Below, in pieces: positions 1-7,577 of a stretch of DNA of 64,000 nt. Location: NCBI GenBank assembly GCA_963934855.1, contig CAWWAC010000001.1, forward strand, positions 62,001-126,000, read 5' to 3'. The notes under the pieces were generated by a model. It was not told where the DNA came from and searched no databases. It worked only from the letters and a program-made list of their open reading frames with translations. This DNA comes from MAG-120531 sp963934855. Lineage in GTDB: Bacteria; Bacteroidota; Bacteroidia; Flavobacteriales; Flavobacteriaceae. The position numbers were made by a program, and so were the translations under genes. Every line of letters begins with the position of its first letter. Position 1 is the first letter of the stretch.

Positions 1-1
1 G

Positions 2-769
2 GATATTGAAAGATTTATTTCGCTTAGAAAGTCATTGGGTTACACGCAAAAAACTTTTGCTTCATGTCTAGGTATACCTAATACTACCGCAGATATTGAA
101 AGAGGTAAAACCAAACTATCTGGAAAAGTCGTTGTAGAATTAATAAAGCAATTTCAACTAAATCCTCTCTGGATTTACGGAGAAAGCCAGGTTCAATTTA
201 TTAAAAATGTAGTGGTGAGTACCATACCAAAAGTAGTGACCATAGACGCCGCAGGAAATGACAATATGGTTCTAGTAAATGCTAAAGCAGCAGCCGGATA
301 TCCTCAAAACATTAGTGATAGCAGTTGGTACAAACAATTACCCGCTTTTGACCTTCCCATTCCTGAGTTTAGAAATGCTACCTATAGAGGTTTTCAAGTA
401 GAGGGAGATTCTATGCTACCAAACCTAAAGCCAAATGAATGGGTGCTAGCTAGGGCAGTGGAAAGCTTGGACCATGTAAATCACAATAAAATTTATGTAG
501 TAGTACTTTATGATTCTGTTATGGTAAAGAAAATTTACAGGCAGTCAGGAGCTAAAAATTTAAGCCTCATTTCTATTAATGAGAGCTATGATCCCTATGA
601 AATTAGCACGGACCAAATTCAAGAAATTTGGCAAGTGAGTAGTAAAATCAGCTTTGGGGTTGAAGAGCCTGCAGACAACGGATTACTGAGACAACTGCAA
701 GCATCTATGGAGGATCTTAAAAAGCAATTACACATGGCTAGTCTAACTGGAAACAAGGGGGTGGCTTAG
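2..769 (+). CDS. XRE-family / LexA-like (S24) transcriptional repressor, 5' end cut by window
   Basis: The reading frame is open from base 2, so the gene begins outside the window; a TTG at 35 lies inside the helix-turn-helix (ERFISLRKSLGYTQKTFA) and is not a real start. The visible 255 residues show an N-terminal XRE DNA-binding domain, a linker, then an S24/LexA-type domain. An Ala-Gly pair (KAAAGY, about visible residue 99) resembles the LexA self-cleavage site. GDSM supplies the presumed catalytic Ser (about 137) and VMVKK the Lys (about 176), with spacing close to that in LexA. It probably represses its targets until triggered to cleave itself; the inducer is unknown. It converges on the ggt gene. 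Confidence 0.85.
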   Translation, partial: DIERFISLRKSLGYTQKTFASCLGIPNTTADIERGKTKLSGKVVVELIKQFQLNPLWIYGESQVQFIKNVVVSTIPKVVTIDAAGNDNMVLVNAKAAAGYPQNISDSSWYKQLPAFDLPIPEFRNATYRGFQVEGDSMLPNLKPNEWVLARAVESLDHVNHNKIYVVVLYDSVMVKKIYRQSGAKNLSLISINESYDPYEISTDQIQEIWQVSSKISFGVEEPADNGLLRQLQASMEDLKKQLHMASLTGNKGVA

Positions 770-773
770 CTGT

Positions 774-2471
774 CTAAAATCCAACAGCGGTGTCATCTCC
801 TCTGGGATCTGCACCAGCCTCTAATCTGCCATCTTTTAATACCTTTATAGCGTCTACCTTACCAATAATAGTATTTGACTTTTCACTAATTAAATATCCT
901 TTCTGTTTTAGGCCTTTAATAGTAGAGGCACTAAATGCATCTGGTTCAAAAATAAGAGCATCTGGCAGCCATTGGTGGTGAAATCTAGGGGCATTTACCG
1001 ATTCTTGCATGCTTAGTTTAAATTCATAGGCATTTAAAATGGTTTGTGCCACTGCTGTAATAATAGTAGAGCCGCCAGGAGTTCCCACCACCATCCATAA
1101 CTGACCCTCTTTTTCTACTATAGTGGGGGTCATGCTGCTGAGCATTCTTTTTCCCGGTGCTATGCTATTGGCTTCTGCGCCAATAAGTCCAAACATATTT
1201 GGAACTCCTGCCTTGGCAGAAAAATCGTCCATTTCATTATTGAAAAAGAAACCTAATTCTTCCTGGTACAATTTAGAACCAAAAGCACCATTTAAGGTAG
1301 TGGTTACTGAAACTGCATTCCCCTCTTGATCCACAATAGAGTAGTGAGTAGTTTGATCACTTTCAATAATTTGAATGTCGCCATGAGAAATCTCAGAAGA
1401 AGGTGTTGCTTTATCAAAAGAAAAGCTACTCATCCTATCTTTTAAATAGGACTCACTTAAAATAACATCTAAAGGGATAGGACTGTAGTCTGGATCTCCT
1501 AAAAAGTAATTTCTATCTGCATAAGCCCTTCTGGCTGCTTCCGTAAAGAGTTGAATGGATTTTTCGCTATTATGACCATAAGTTTCTAGAGGGTAGGGCT
1601 CCATCATTTTAAACATTTGGCTCATAGTAACGCCACCACTGCTTGGAGGACTCATAGATATAATTTTAAGATCTTTATATTTAAAAATGACCGGTTGCCT
1701 CCAAACTGCTTCATAATTAGCAAGATCTTCTTCTGTAATATAACCGCCACGCTCTTGTATAAATTTAGCAATTTTAGCTGCAATTTCACCTTTGTAAAAG
1801 ACATCTTTTCCTCCCTTAGCTATAGCGGTTAAGGTCTCTGCTAGTGCTGTATATTTTATAGTATCACCTTTTTTGTAAAACTGTGCAAAAAGACTTTTTT
1901 CACCACTAATTTTAGCAATAATATCTCTTTGAAATGCCATAGACTTGGCTTGCTTTTCTGTGACAACTACGCCTTTTCTCGCCAGTGAAATAACGGGGGC
2001 TAAAATGGTTTCAAAAGGAAGTGAACCCAATTTGTCATGCACCTCTACAATACCCGCTATAGTACCTGGAACTCCAACAGCTGTAGCCCCTAGAGTGCTT
2101 TTGCCTGGAATTACATTTCCGTCTTCATCTAAATAAAGGTCTCTATAAGCGGCGGCAGGAGCTTTCTCTCTGTAATCTAAACTTCCTACATCTCCATTAG
2201 CCTTTCTATATACCATAAAGCCTCCACCACCAATATTTCCAGCAAAGGGATAGGCTACCGCCAATGCTAATTCTGTAGCTACCATGGCGTCAAAAGCATT
2301 CCCCCCCTTTTTTAAGATTTCAATTCCAATAGCCGAGGCCTCTTCTCTAGCAGAAACCACCATGGCTTTTTCAGTCACTAAACCAGTGGGCTCTGTTTCA
2401 GAGCTACATTGTAAAAATAAGATAGCTATGAATGCTATAGTAATGGCCTTATAAAAAGCTTGTAGTGTCAT
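774..2471 (-). CDS. ggt: Gamma-glutamyltransferase, lipoprotein
   Basis: This is a 565-residue gamma-glutamyltransferase/glutathione hydrolase, which transfers or hydrolyses gamma-glutamyl groups and usually self-processes into two subunits. The TTHYS motif near residue 376 holds the expected nucleophilic Thr that begins the small subunit, and GGxxI-type glycine loops (VVGTPGGSTII) are present toward the C-terminus. The N-terminus has a hydrophobic segment ending LFLQC followed by SS, a lipobox, so the protein is probably anchored in the cell envelope. It starts 9 nt after the stop of the upstream ACP phosphodiesterase gene, suggesting co-transcription. Length is normal for the family. Confidence 0.93.
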   Translation of the reverse strand: MTLQAFYKAITIAFIAILFLQCSSETEPTGLVTEKAMVVSAREEASAIGIEILKKGGNAFDAMVATELALAVAYPFAGNIGGGGFMVYRKANGDVGSLDYREKAPAAAYRDLYLDEDGNVIPGKSTLGATAVGVPGTIAGIVEVHDKLGSLPFETILAPVISLARKGVVVTEKQAKSMAFQRDIIAKISGEKSLFAQFYKKGDTIKYTALAETLTAIAKGGKDVFYKGEIAAKIAKFIQERGGYITEEDLANYEAVWRQPVIFKYKDLKIISMSPPSSGGVTMSQMFKMMEPYPLETYGHNSEKSIQLFTEAARRAYADRNYFLGDPDYSPIPLDVILSESYLKDRMSSFSFDKATPSSEISHGDIQIIESDQTTHYSIVDQEGNAVSVTTTLNGAFGSKLYQEELGFFFNNEMDDFSAKAGVPNMFGLIGAEANSIAPGKRMLSSMTPTIVEKEGQLWMVVGTPGGSTIITAVAQTILNAYEFKLSMQESVNAPRFHHQWLPDALIFEPDAFSASTIKGLKQKGYLISEKSNTIIGKVDAIKVLKDGRLEAGADPRGDDTAVGF

Positions 2472-2480
2472 ATGGTTTAA

Positions 2481-3071
2481 TTAAGTCTTTAAATCTTTTA
2501 TTTTATGTTCTGAAAAGATAATCAATTCTTTGAAAAATTCATGAAAGTCATTACCTAAGTCCTTATAATTTTTTTCTAGATCTAGTGCAGCCATATCCAT
2601 TTTAGAGGCAAAAGAAGTCCTGCGGTACATGCCTTTTAAAATTTGCTCTATGCCAGCTATGCTTTCATAAGCCACCAACCAGTTATGCTTTTTCATGTAA
2701 GGAAAAAGGTGCTGGGTCTTAGGGGGTAATTTACTAAAATGAGTGTCTAACAGCTCATAAAAATTAGTAGCAAAAACAGCTAACGGATCTGGGTGGTAAT
2801 TGTCCCAATTTGCAGCTAAATAATGATCGTAAAAAATATCTATAATAACTCTGCTATAATGTCCGTGTACTTCAAATATGCGCTTGCAACTCCTTCTGTA
2901 AATAGGATGTTTATCTGTAAAATTATCAATAGCTCTGTGAAGTACTACCCCTTTTTGCATGTCTTGAGAATAGGCAGACATAACATTTCCCTTAAGACTG
3001 TCTGCCATAAAGTTACCTATACTTATTTCAGAATGACCAAAAGATAAATAGATGTGCGCTAAAAAATTCAA
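2481..3071 (-). CDS. Acyl-carrier-protein phosphodiesterase family protein (DUF479/AcpH-like)
   Basis: The 196-residue protein matches the AcpH/DUF479 family, which removes the 4'-phosphopantetheine arm from acyl carrier protein and belongs structurally to the HD-phosphatase fold. Visible signatures are the N-terminal MNFLAHIYLS, GNFMADSLKG, and the acidic/histidine helix VLHRAIDNFTDKHP. Length is close to the E. coli enzyme (193). It is the first gene of a likely two-gene unit with ggt. Its upstream region carries TATTTTCG, one base off the local promoter consensus. Substrate assignment is by family only. Confidence 0.85.
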   Translation of the reverse strand: MNFLAHIYLSFGHSEISIGNFMADSLKGNVMSAYSQDMQKGVVLHRAIDNFTDKHPIYRRSCKRIFEVHGHYSRVIIDIFYDHYLAANWDNYHPDPLAVFATNFYELLDTHFSKLPPKTQHLFPYMKKHNWLVAYESIAGIEQILKGMYRRTSFASKMDMAALDLEKNYKDLGNDFHEFFKELIIFSEHKIKDLKT

Positions 3072-3143
3072 AATGAAGAGTTGTTTGAAAAATGATTTTT
3101 ACGAAAATACAAATTGCATGATGTAAAACCCTTAAGCAGCCAT

Positions 3144-3151
3144 TATATTTG
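3144..3151 (+). promoter_or_regulatory. Bacteroidota -7 promoter element (TAnnTTTG) of glmM
   Basis: TATATTTG matches TAnnTTTG exactly and lies 17 nt before the glmM ATG. No TTG stands at the usual -33 distance; the nearest is 27 nt upstream. No Shine-Dalgarno sequence is seen between this element and the ATG. Confidence 0.6.
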
Positions 3152-3168
3152 TATCATATAAAGATCAT

Positions 3169-4560
3169 ATGACACTTATTAAATCTATTTCAGGAATACG
3201 CGGTACCATTGGAGGAGTGGTTTCAGATAATTTAACCCCCTTAGACGTAGTAAAATTCACAGCAGCATATGCCACTATTTTAAAGGAGGAGCACACTAAT
3301 GGCCCAGTAAAGGTGGTTGTGGGTAGAGATGCTAGAATTTCTGGAGCCATGGTGCAATCATTAGTAAATGCTACCCTTGTAGGAATGGGAATTACCGTAA
3401 TAGATTTAGATTTATCTACCACACCCACAGTAGCAATTGCTGTTCCCCTAGAACAGGCTCAAGGAGGAATTGTTTTAACTGCCAGTCACAATCCAAAAGA
3501 GTGGAATGCCTTAAAACTCCTCAATGAAATGGGAGAATTTATTTCTGCTGCTACTGGAAATAAAGTACTAGAAATTGCTGCAGCTGAATCTTTTATTTTT
3601 TCAGAAGTAGACCAACTGGGATCGATTATTTCTAACACTGCTTATTTAGATATACATATAGATGAGATCCTAGCCCTTTCACTAATAGACGCTTCAGTTA
3701 TTAAAAAGGCAAGATTTAAAGTAGTGGTAGATGGTGTAAATTCTACTGGAGGATTCTTCATTCCAGCACTTTTAGAGGCCCTAGGGGTAGAAGTAGTAAA
3801 ATTGTACTGTAATCCTACAGGAGAATTTCCACACAATCCGGAGCCCTTAGAGGAACACCTAACAGATATTAAACAAAAAGTGATAGAAACAGGCGCTCAC
3901 TTAGGCATTGTAGTAGACCCAGATGTAGACCGTTTGGCCTTTATTTCTGAGGATGGAAACGTGTTTGGAGAGGAGTATACCTTGGTAGCCTGTGCAGATT
4001 ATGTGCTTTCAAAAACACCAGGTGCTACCGTATCTAATTTATCGTCAACTAGGGCGCTAGCAGATTTGACAGCCAAATACCAACAAGAATACAAAGCTGC
4101 CGCAGTAGGGGAGGTGAACGTTGTCTCAACTATGAAAGAAGTTGGCGCAGTTATTGGAGGTGAAGGCAACGGAGGAATTATTTATCCAGAAAGCCATTAC
4201 GGTAGAGACGCCCTAGTGGGTGTAGCTTTATTCTTAATGCATTTAGCAGAAAAAGGAATAAAAGCCTCTGAGTTAAGAGCCTCATACCCCTCTTATTTTA
4301 TGAGAAAAGATAAGATTAGTCTTACAGCAGATATTAATGTAGACGCCATTTTAACAAGTTTAGCAGCCCGCTATAGCAAGGAAAAGGTGACTACCACAGA
4401 CGGCCTTAAAATAGATTTTGAAAACCATTGGGTACATCTAAGAAAGTCAAATACAGAATCTATTATTAGAATCTATACAGAAGCCAGTACTTTAGATTTA
4501 GCCACAAGCGTGGCCGATGCTTTTATGAAAGAAATTACAACACTCAGTAAATCCATATAA
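3169..4560 (+). CDS. glmM: Phosphoglucosamine mutase (phosphohexomutase family)
   Basis: The 463-residue alpha-D-phosphohexomutase converts glucosamine-6-phosphate to glucosamine-1-phosphate for peptidoglycan and LPS precursor synthesis. The phosphoserine loop TASHNP lies near residue 106, the Mg-binding loop DPDVDRL near 250, the sugar-binding loop GEGNGG near 330, and a C-terminal phosphate-binding domain follows. In Bacteroidota this family member usually serves as GlmM, but a phosphomannomutase activity cannot be excluded from sequence. It is monocistronic and convergent with the acyltransferase gene. Confidence 0.88.
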   Translation: MTLIKSISGIRGTIGGVVSDNLTPLDVVKFTAAYATILKEEHTNGPVKVVVGRDARISGAMVQSLVNATLVGMGITVIDLDLSTTPTVAIAVPLEQAQGGIVLTASHNPKEWNALKLLNEMGEFISAATGNKVLEIAAAESFIFSEVDQLGSIISNTAYLDIHIDEILALSLIDASVIKKARFKVVVDGVNSTGGFFIPALLEALGVEVVKLYCNPTGEFPHNPEPLEEHLTDIKQKVIETGAHLGIVVDPDVDRLAFISEDGNVFGEEYTLVACADYVLSKTPGATVSNLSSTRALADLTAKYQQEYKAAAVGEVNVVSTMKEVGAVIGGEGNGGIIYPESHYGRDALVGVALFLMHLAEKGIKASELRASYPSYFMRKDKISLTADINVDAILTSLAARYSKEKVTTTDGLKIDFENHWVHLRKSNTESIIRIYTEASTLDLATSVADAFMKEITTLSKSI

Positions 4561-4593
4561 AAACCCAATTATGCTAGTATTTTTAAAAAAACT

Positions 4594-5487
4594 TTAGTTG
4601 GTATGATTTTTTTCTAACTTTTTACCTCTGTGCTTCCATCTTTTGTGGGTCCATAAGTAGTAGGCTGGTTCCTCATAAATCTGAGCCTCCGCTAGGTCTA
4701 AAAAATTTCTTGTAATAGCACCTGGCTCTTTGGTTTTTGCCTCTGTTGTAATGGGTATAAATTGGGCTTGAAAAACCCCTCTCTTTATTTTGGAGACCTT
4801 TAAAAACACCACCGCCATGTCTAGCTTTCTCGCCAACGTTTCTGCTCCCTTATACACAGGCACTTCAATCCCCATAAAAGATTCCCAATCATTTGCCTTA
4901 GACATTGGCGGAGACTGATCTGCTACCATCCCATAAACTGCTCTAAGTCCATTTTTTTCATTTTCAATGACGGTCTTAATAGTTTCAGATTGAGTTATTG
5001 GAGTGGTGTTCCAACGATTCCTCAATTTTTTTATCCATGCATCAAAATAGATGTTTCCAATTTTTTGATAGACTGCATATCCAGCTTCATCTATATCATT
5101 GTTAATACTCACGTTCCATTCCCAATTGGCGTAATGGCTGCAAACAAGTAAGACACTTTTAGTTTTCAAGATACCTTTTAATACTTCTATATTTTGAATT
5201 TGATACCTTTTTTTAACACCTGCTTTACTGAGGTTCCTAGTTTTTACCATTTCCATAAAAAGATCACACAGATGGCTGTAAAATTTTTTTCTAATTTTCT
5301 TAAGTGATTTATTTGAACTATTTGGAAAACAGAGCACTAGGTTTTCTAAAACTACTTTTTTTCTGTATCCTATAATATAATATAGTTTTATAAAAAACAC
5401 ATCAGAGACAAAATAAAATAAGCTTCTTGGTAAGATTGATACCAACCATAAAAATGGATACATTAAAATAAAAATAAGAAGCTGCAT
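4594..5487 (-). CDS. Lysophospholipid / lipid A biosynthesis acyltransferase (LpxL/HtrB-like)
   Basis: This is a member of the LpxL/HtrB acyltransferase family, which adds secondary acyl chains to lipid A or a related lipid at the inner membrane. It has an N-terminal membrane segment (MQLLIFILMYPFLWLVSILP) and the HxxxxE catalytic motif in CSHYANWEW. The ATG at 5487 is preferred to a TTG at 5508, because the TTG overlaps a TACCTTTG promoter element and family members begin at MQLL. The product is then 297 residues. A late acyltransferase fits with the lpx genes elsewhere in the window. Confidence 0.85.
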   Translation of the reverse strand: MQLLIFILMYPFLWLVSILPRSLFYFVSDVFFIKLYYIIGYRKKVVLENLVLCFPNSSNKSLKKIRKKFYSHLCDLFMEMVKTRNLSKAGVKKRYQIQNIEVLKGILKTKSVLLVCSHYANWEWNVSINNDIDEAGYAVYQKIGNIYFDAWIKKLRNRWNTTPITQSETIKTVIENEKNGLRAVYGMVADQSPPMSKANDWESFMGIEVPVYKGAETLARKLDMAVVFLKVSKIKRGVFQAQFIPITTEAKTKEPGAITRNFLDLAEAQIYEEPAYYLWTHKRWKHRGKKLEKNHTN

Positions 5488-5505
5488 GATAAATAAATAT
5501 GTAAA

Positions 5506-5513
5506 CAAAGGTA
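5506..5513 (-). promoter_or_regulatory. -7 promoter element (TACCTTTG) of the acyltransferase gene
   Basis: Read on the minus strand this is TACCTTTG, an exact TAnnTTTG match, 18 nt before the ATG at 5487. It decides the start codon of the acyltransferase gene. Confidence 0.55.
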
Positions 5514-5586
5514 GTTATATTTTAAATTTAAAGGGTAAAAACAACTCATAACACTATCTTTATACCTTATTTAAATTCGTTAAATA

Positions 5587-6237
5587 ATGATGAATATTGA
5601 ACCGCTTACTCTATTTTTAATGGCTGCAAACGGATTTATTTCCTACAAAGGCTTTCAAGACCCTTCTTTTTTTGACCGTTATAAGTTTCAGGTAAGTGAA
5701 CTTTTAAAAGGAGACTATAAGCGACTATTTACATCTGCTTTTTTACATGTAGACATCAATCATTTAATTTTTAATCTGTTTACTTTTTATTTCTTTGCAG
5801 ATGTAGTCATATGGAAATTAGGGAGCATAGCCTTATTAGTTGTATACCTTGTGAGTCTTATGGCTGGTAGTTATTTTGGATTGTTTATTCATAAGAAAGA
5901 GCCCCACTACAGTGCAGTTGGTGCCAGTGGTGCCGTTACAGGGGTTTTATACGCTGCCATTTTTCTGATGCCAGAAATGAGATTGGGCATATTTTTTATT
6001 CCCATTCCTTTTCCTGCTTACATTGTTGGACTTGGCTATATGTTGTACACCATATATGGAATGAAAAAACGCACAGGGAATATTGGTCACTCTGCCCATT
6101 TTGGGGGAGCTATTGGAGGTTTAATAATTGCCATTATTATGGCCCCAGAAAATATAGCTGGTAATCCAATAGCTACTTTGTGTTTACTAGCCCCACTAGT
6201 ACTTATGGGAGTGCTATTAAAAAACAAACATCTTTAA
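5587..6237 (+). CDS. Rhomboid-family intramembrane serine protease
   Basis: The 216-residue protein has about six hydrophobic segments and the rhomboid signatures: HVDINHLIFN (HxxxN in the second helix), GASGAVTG with the catalytic Ser near residue 117, and GHSAHFGGAIGG with the catalytic His near 165. It should cleave membrane protein substrates within the inner membrane; the substrate is unknown. It is short and without the cytosolic domain of E. coli GlpG. It stands alone, divergent from the acyltransferase gene and convergent with the thioredoxin lipoprotein gene. Confidence 0.9.
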   Translation: MMNIEPLTLFLMAANGFISYKGFQDPSFFDRYKFQVSELLKGDYKRLFTSAFLHVDINHLIFNLFTFYFFADVVIWKLGSIALLVVYLVSLMAGSYFGLFIHKKEPHYSAVGASGAVTGVLYAAIFLMPEMRLGIFFIPIPFPAYIVGLGYMLYTIYGMKKRTGNIGHSAHFGGAIGGLIIAIIMAPENIAGNPIATLCLLAPLVLMGVLLKNKHL

Positions 6238-6309
6238 TTTTTTATACAACAAAACACAATGACTAAACTTTGTGGTCTAGGCGTGAAACTTCAGTTTCTA
6301 TATTAAGGT

Positions 6310-7419
6310 TTATGGTAGCATTTTTGCGATCTGTGCGCCTAATGCAGCACCTCTTAAATCCTTAGCGACAATAATGCCGTTTTCATCTAAAATAAAAGTA
6401 GCTGGAATGGCATTTATTTGATATTGTTTTGCAATGGGTTCATCAAAATAGGATAGGCTAGAAATATGATTCCAAATCATTTGATCTGTTTCTATAGCTG
6501 CTATCCAATCTTCCTTACTCTTATCTAATGAAATACTAATAATCTCCAAGCCTTTATTGTGATATTGGTTATATACGGCTAATACATTAGGGTTTTCTTC
6601 TCTACATGGTTTACACCAAGCAGCCCAGAAATCTATAATGGTTACTTTCCCTTTTTTGCTAGCTAGACTTATTATATCTCCATTTTGATTAGTTCCTGAG
6701 AAATCTAAGGCCTTACTGCCTATAGCCGTTATGAGGTTTGCTTCCCACGCTTTTAAGAACTTAACAGCAGCCTCTGACGCTTTAATTTCAGGGGTTAGCG
6801 CATTGATAAGTAGGGTTAGTGTTGCTTCATCTACAGATTTAGAAATAAACATCCTTTCAAGAAGTAGTACAGAAATTAAAGATCCTGGATTTTCTTTGGC
6901 AAAACTTATTTCATAATCAGTAGCCTCTTGCTGAAGTTCGGTGTATTCTTCTCTTAAAGATTCTTCAAAAGATTCTTTTCCATTAGCTCTAGCATTTTGC
7001 AAATCATTAGAAATACCATTGGCTCTCTCAGAAAAACCTTGAGAGGTTTTTAAAAAGGAAGCAAACCATCTATTTTGATCGCTGCCACCAATTGTAGCTA
7101 ACATTAGACTGTCTTTTTGAGCACTTACCTCTATATAACCTTTTTCTATAATCACTGGAATATTACCATTTGCATTTTCAAAAAATAAATAGTGCATGGC
7201 TGGGGTGGCTCTCACTCCTTTAATTTTAGCAACTCCCTTTACAATAGTAGTAGAGTCAATAGTAATTGGTGTATTAGTAGAATCTATATATTTTAAAAAG
7301 ACTTTGGATTTATCCGGCAAATCTTTAATGTTAATACTAAGCTCGTAGCTGTTTTTATCGGAACAAGAGGATAGTACAAAAATTAATAAAACTAAAATTG
7401 ATTTGAGTGTATTTTTCAT
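6310..7419 (-). CDS. TlpA-like thioredoxin-fold lipoprotein with N-terminal DUF4369-like domain
   Basis: The 369-residue protein begins with a signal sequence ending LSSCS, a lipobox. An N-terminal DUF4369-type beta domain (about residues 25-120), a helical middle region, and a C-terminal AhpC/TlpA thioredoxin domain follow. The redox motif is WCKPC (about residue 272), and the conserved cis-Pro region is NAIPATFIL. Such proteins reduce or isomerise disulfides in the periplasm or at the outer membrane of Bacteroidota; the partner is unknown. An exact TAnnTTTG element sits 17 nt upstream. Confidence 0.88.
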   Translation of the reverse strand: MKNTLKSILVLLIFVLSSCSDKNSYELSINIKDLPDKSKVFLKYIDSTNTPITIDSTTIVKGVAKIKGVRATPAMHYLFFENANGNIPVIIEKGYIEVSAQKDSLMLATIGGSDQNRWFASFLKTSQGFSERANGISNDLQNARANGKESFEESLREEYTELQQEATDYEISFAKENPGSLISVLLLERMFISKSVDEATLTLLINALTPEIKASEAAVKFLKAWEANLITAIGSKALDFSGTNQNGDIISLASKKGKVTIIDFWAAWCKPCREENPNVLAVYNQYHNKGLEIISISLDKSKEDWIAAIETDQMIWNHISSLSYFDEPIAKQYQINAIPATFILDENGIIVAKDLRGAALGAQIAKMLP

Positions 7420-7436
7420 GAATGTAATTTGTGACT

Positions 7437-7444
7437 CAAAGATA
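7437..7444 (-). promoter_or_regulatory. -7 promoter element (TATCTTTG) of the TlpA-like gene
   Basis: On the minus strand this reads TATCTTTG, exact for TAnnTTTG, 17 nt before the ATG at 7419. No clear TTG occurs at -33. Confidence 0.5.
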
Positions 7445-7577
7445 AACTTATCTATCAGATTTTAAAATGAGACTTCAAAAATTTAAAATAATTTATAAAT
7501 TAAAATTGTTTGTTGGATTTAAGTAATTATTGTGGAGCAGAAAATTAAATAAAGTAATTTAGCTAAAAATATATTTC

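Noticed and set aside
5488..5508. TTG at 5508 as start of the acyltransferase
   Set aside because: It overlaps the TACCTTTG promoter element, and the ATG at 5487 begins the conserved N-terminus.
6283..6296. GAAAC-TTCA-GTTTC hairpin between rhomboid and TlpA-like genes as a bidirectional terminator
   Set aside because: Only 5 bp with no T run on either side.
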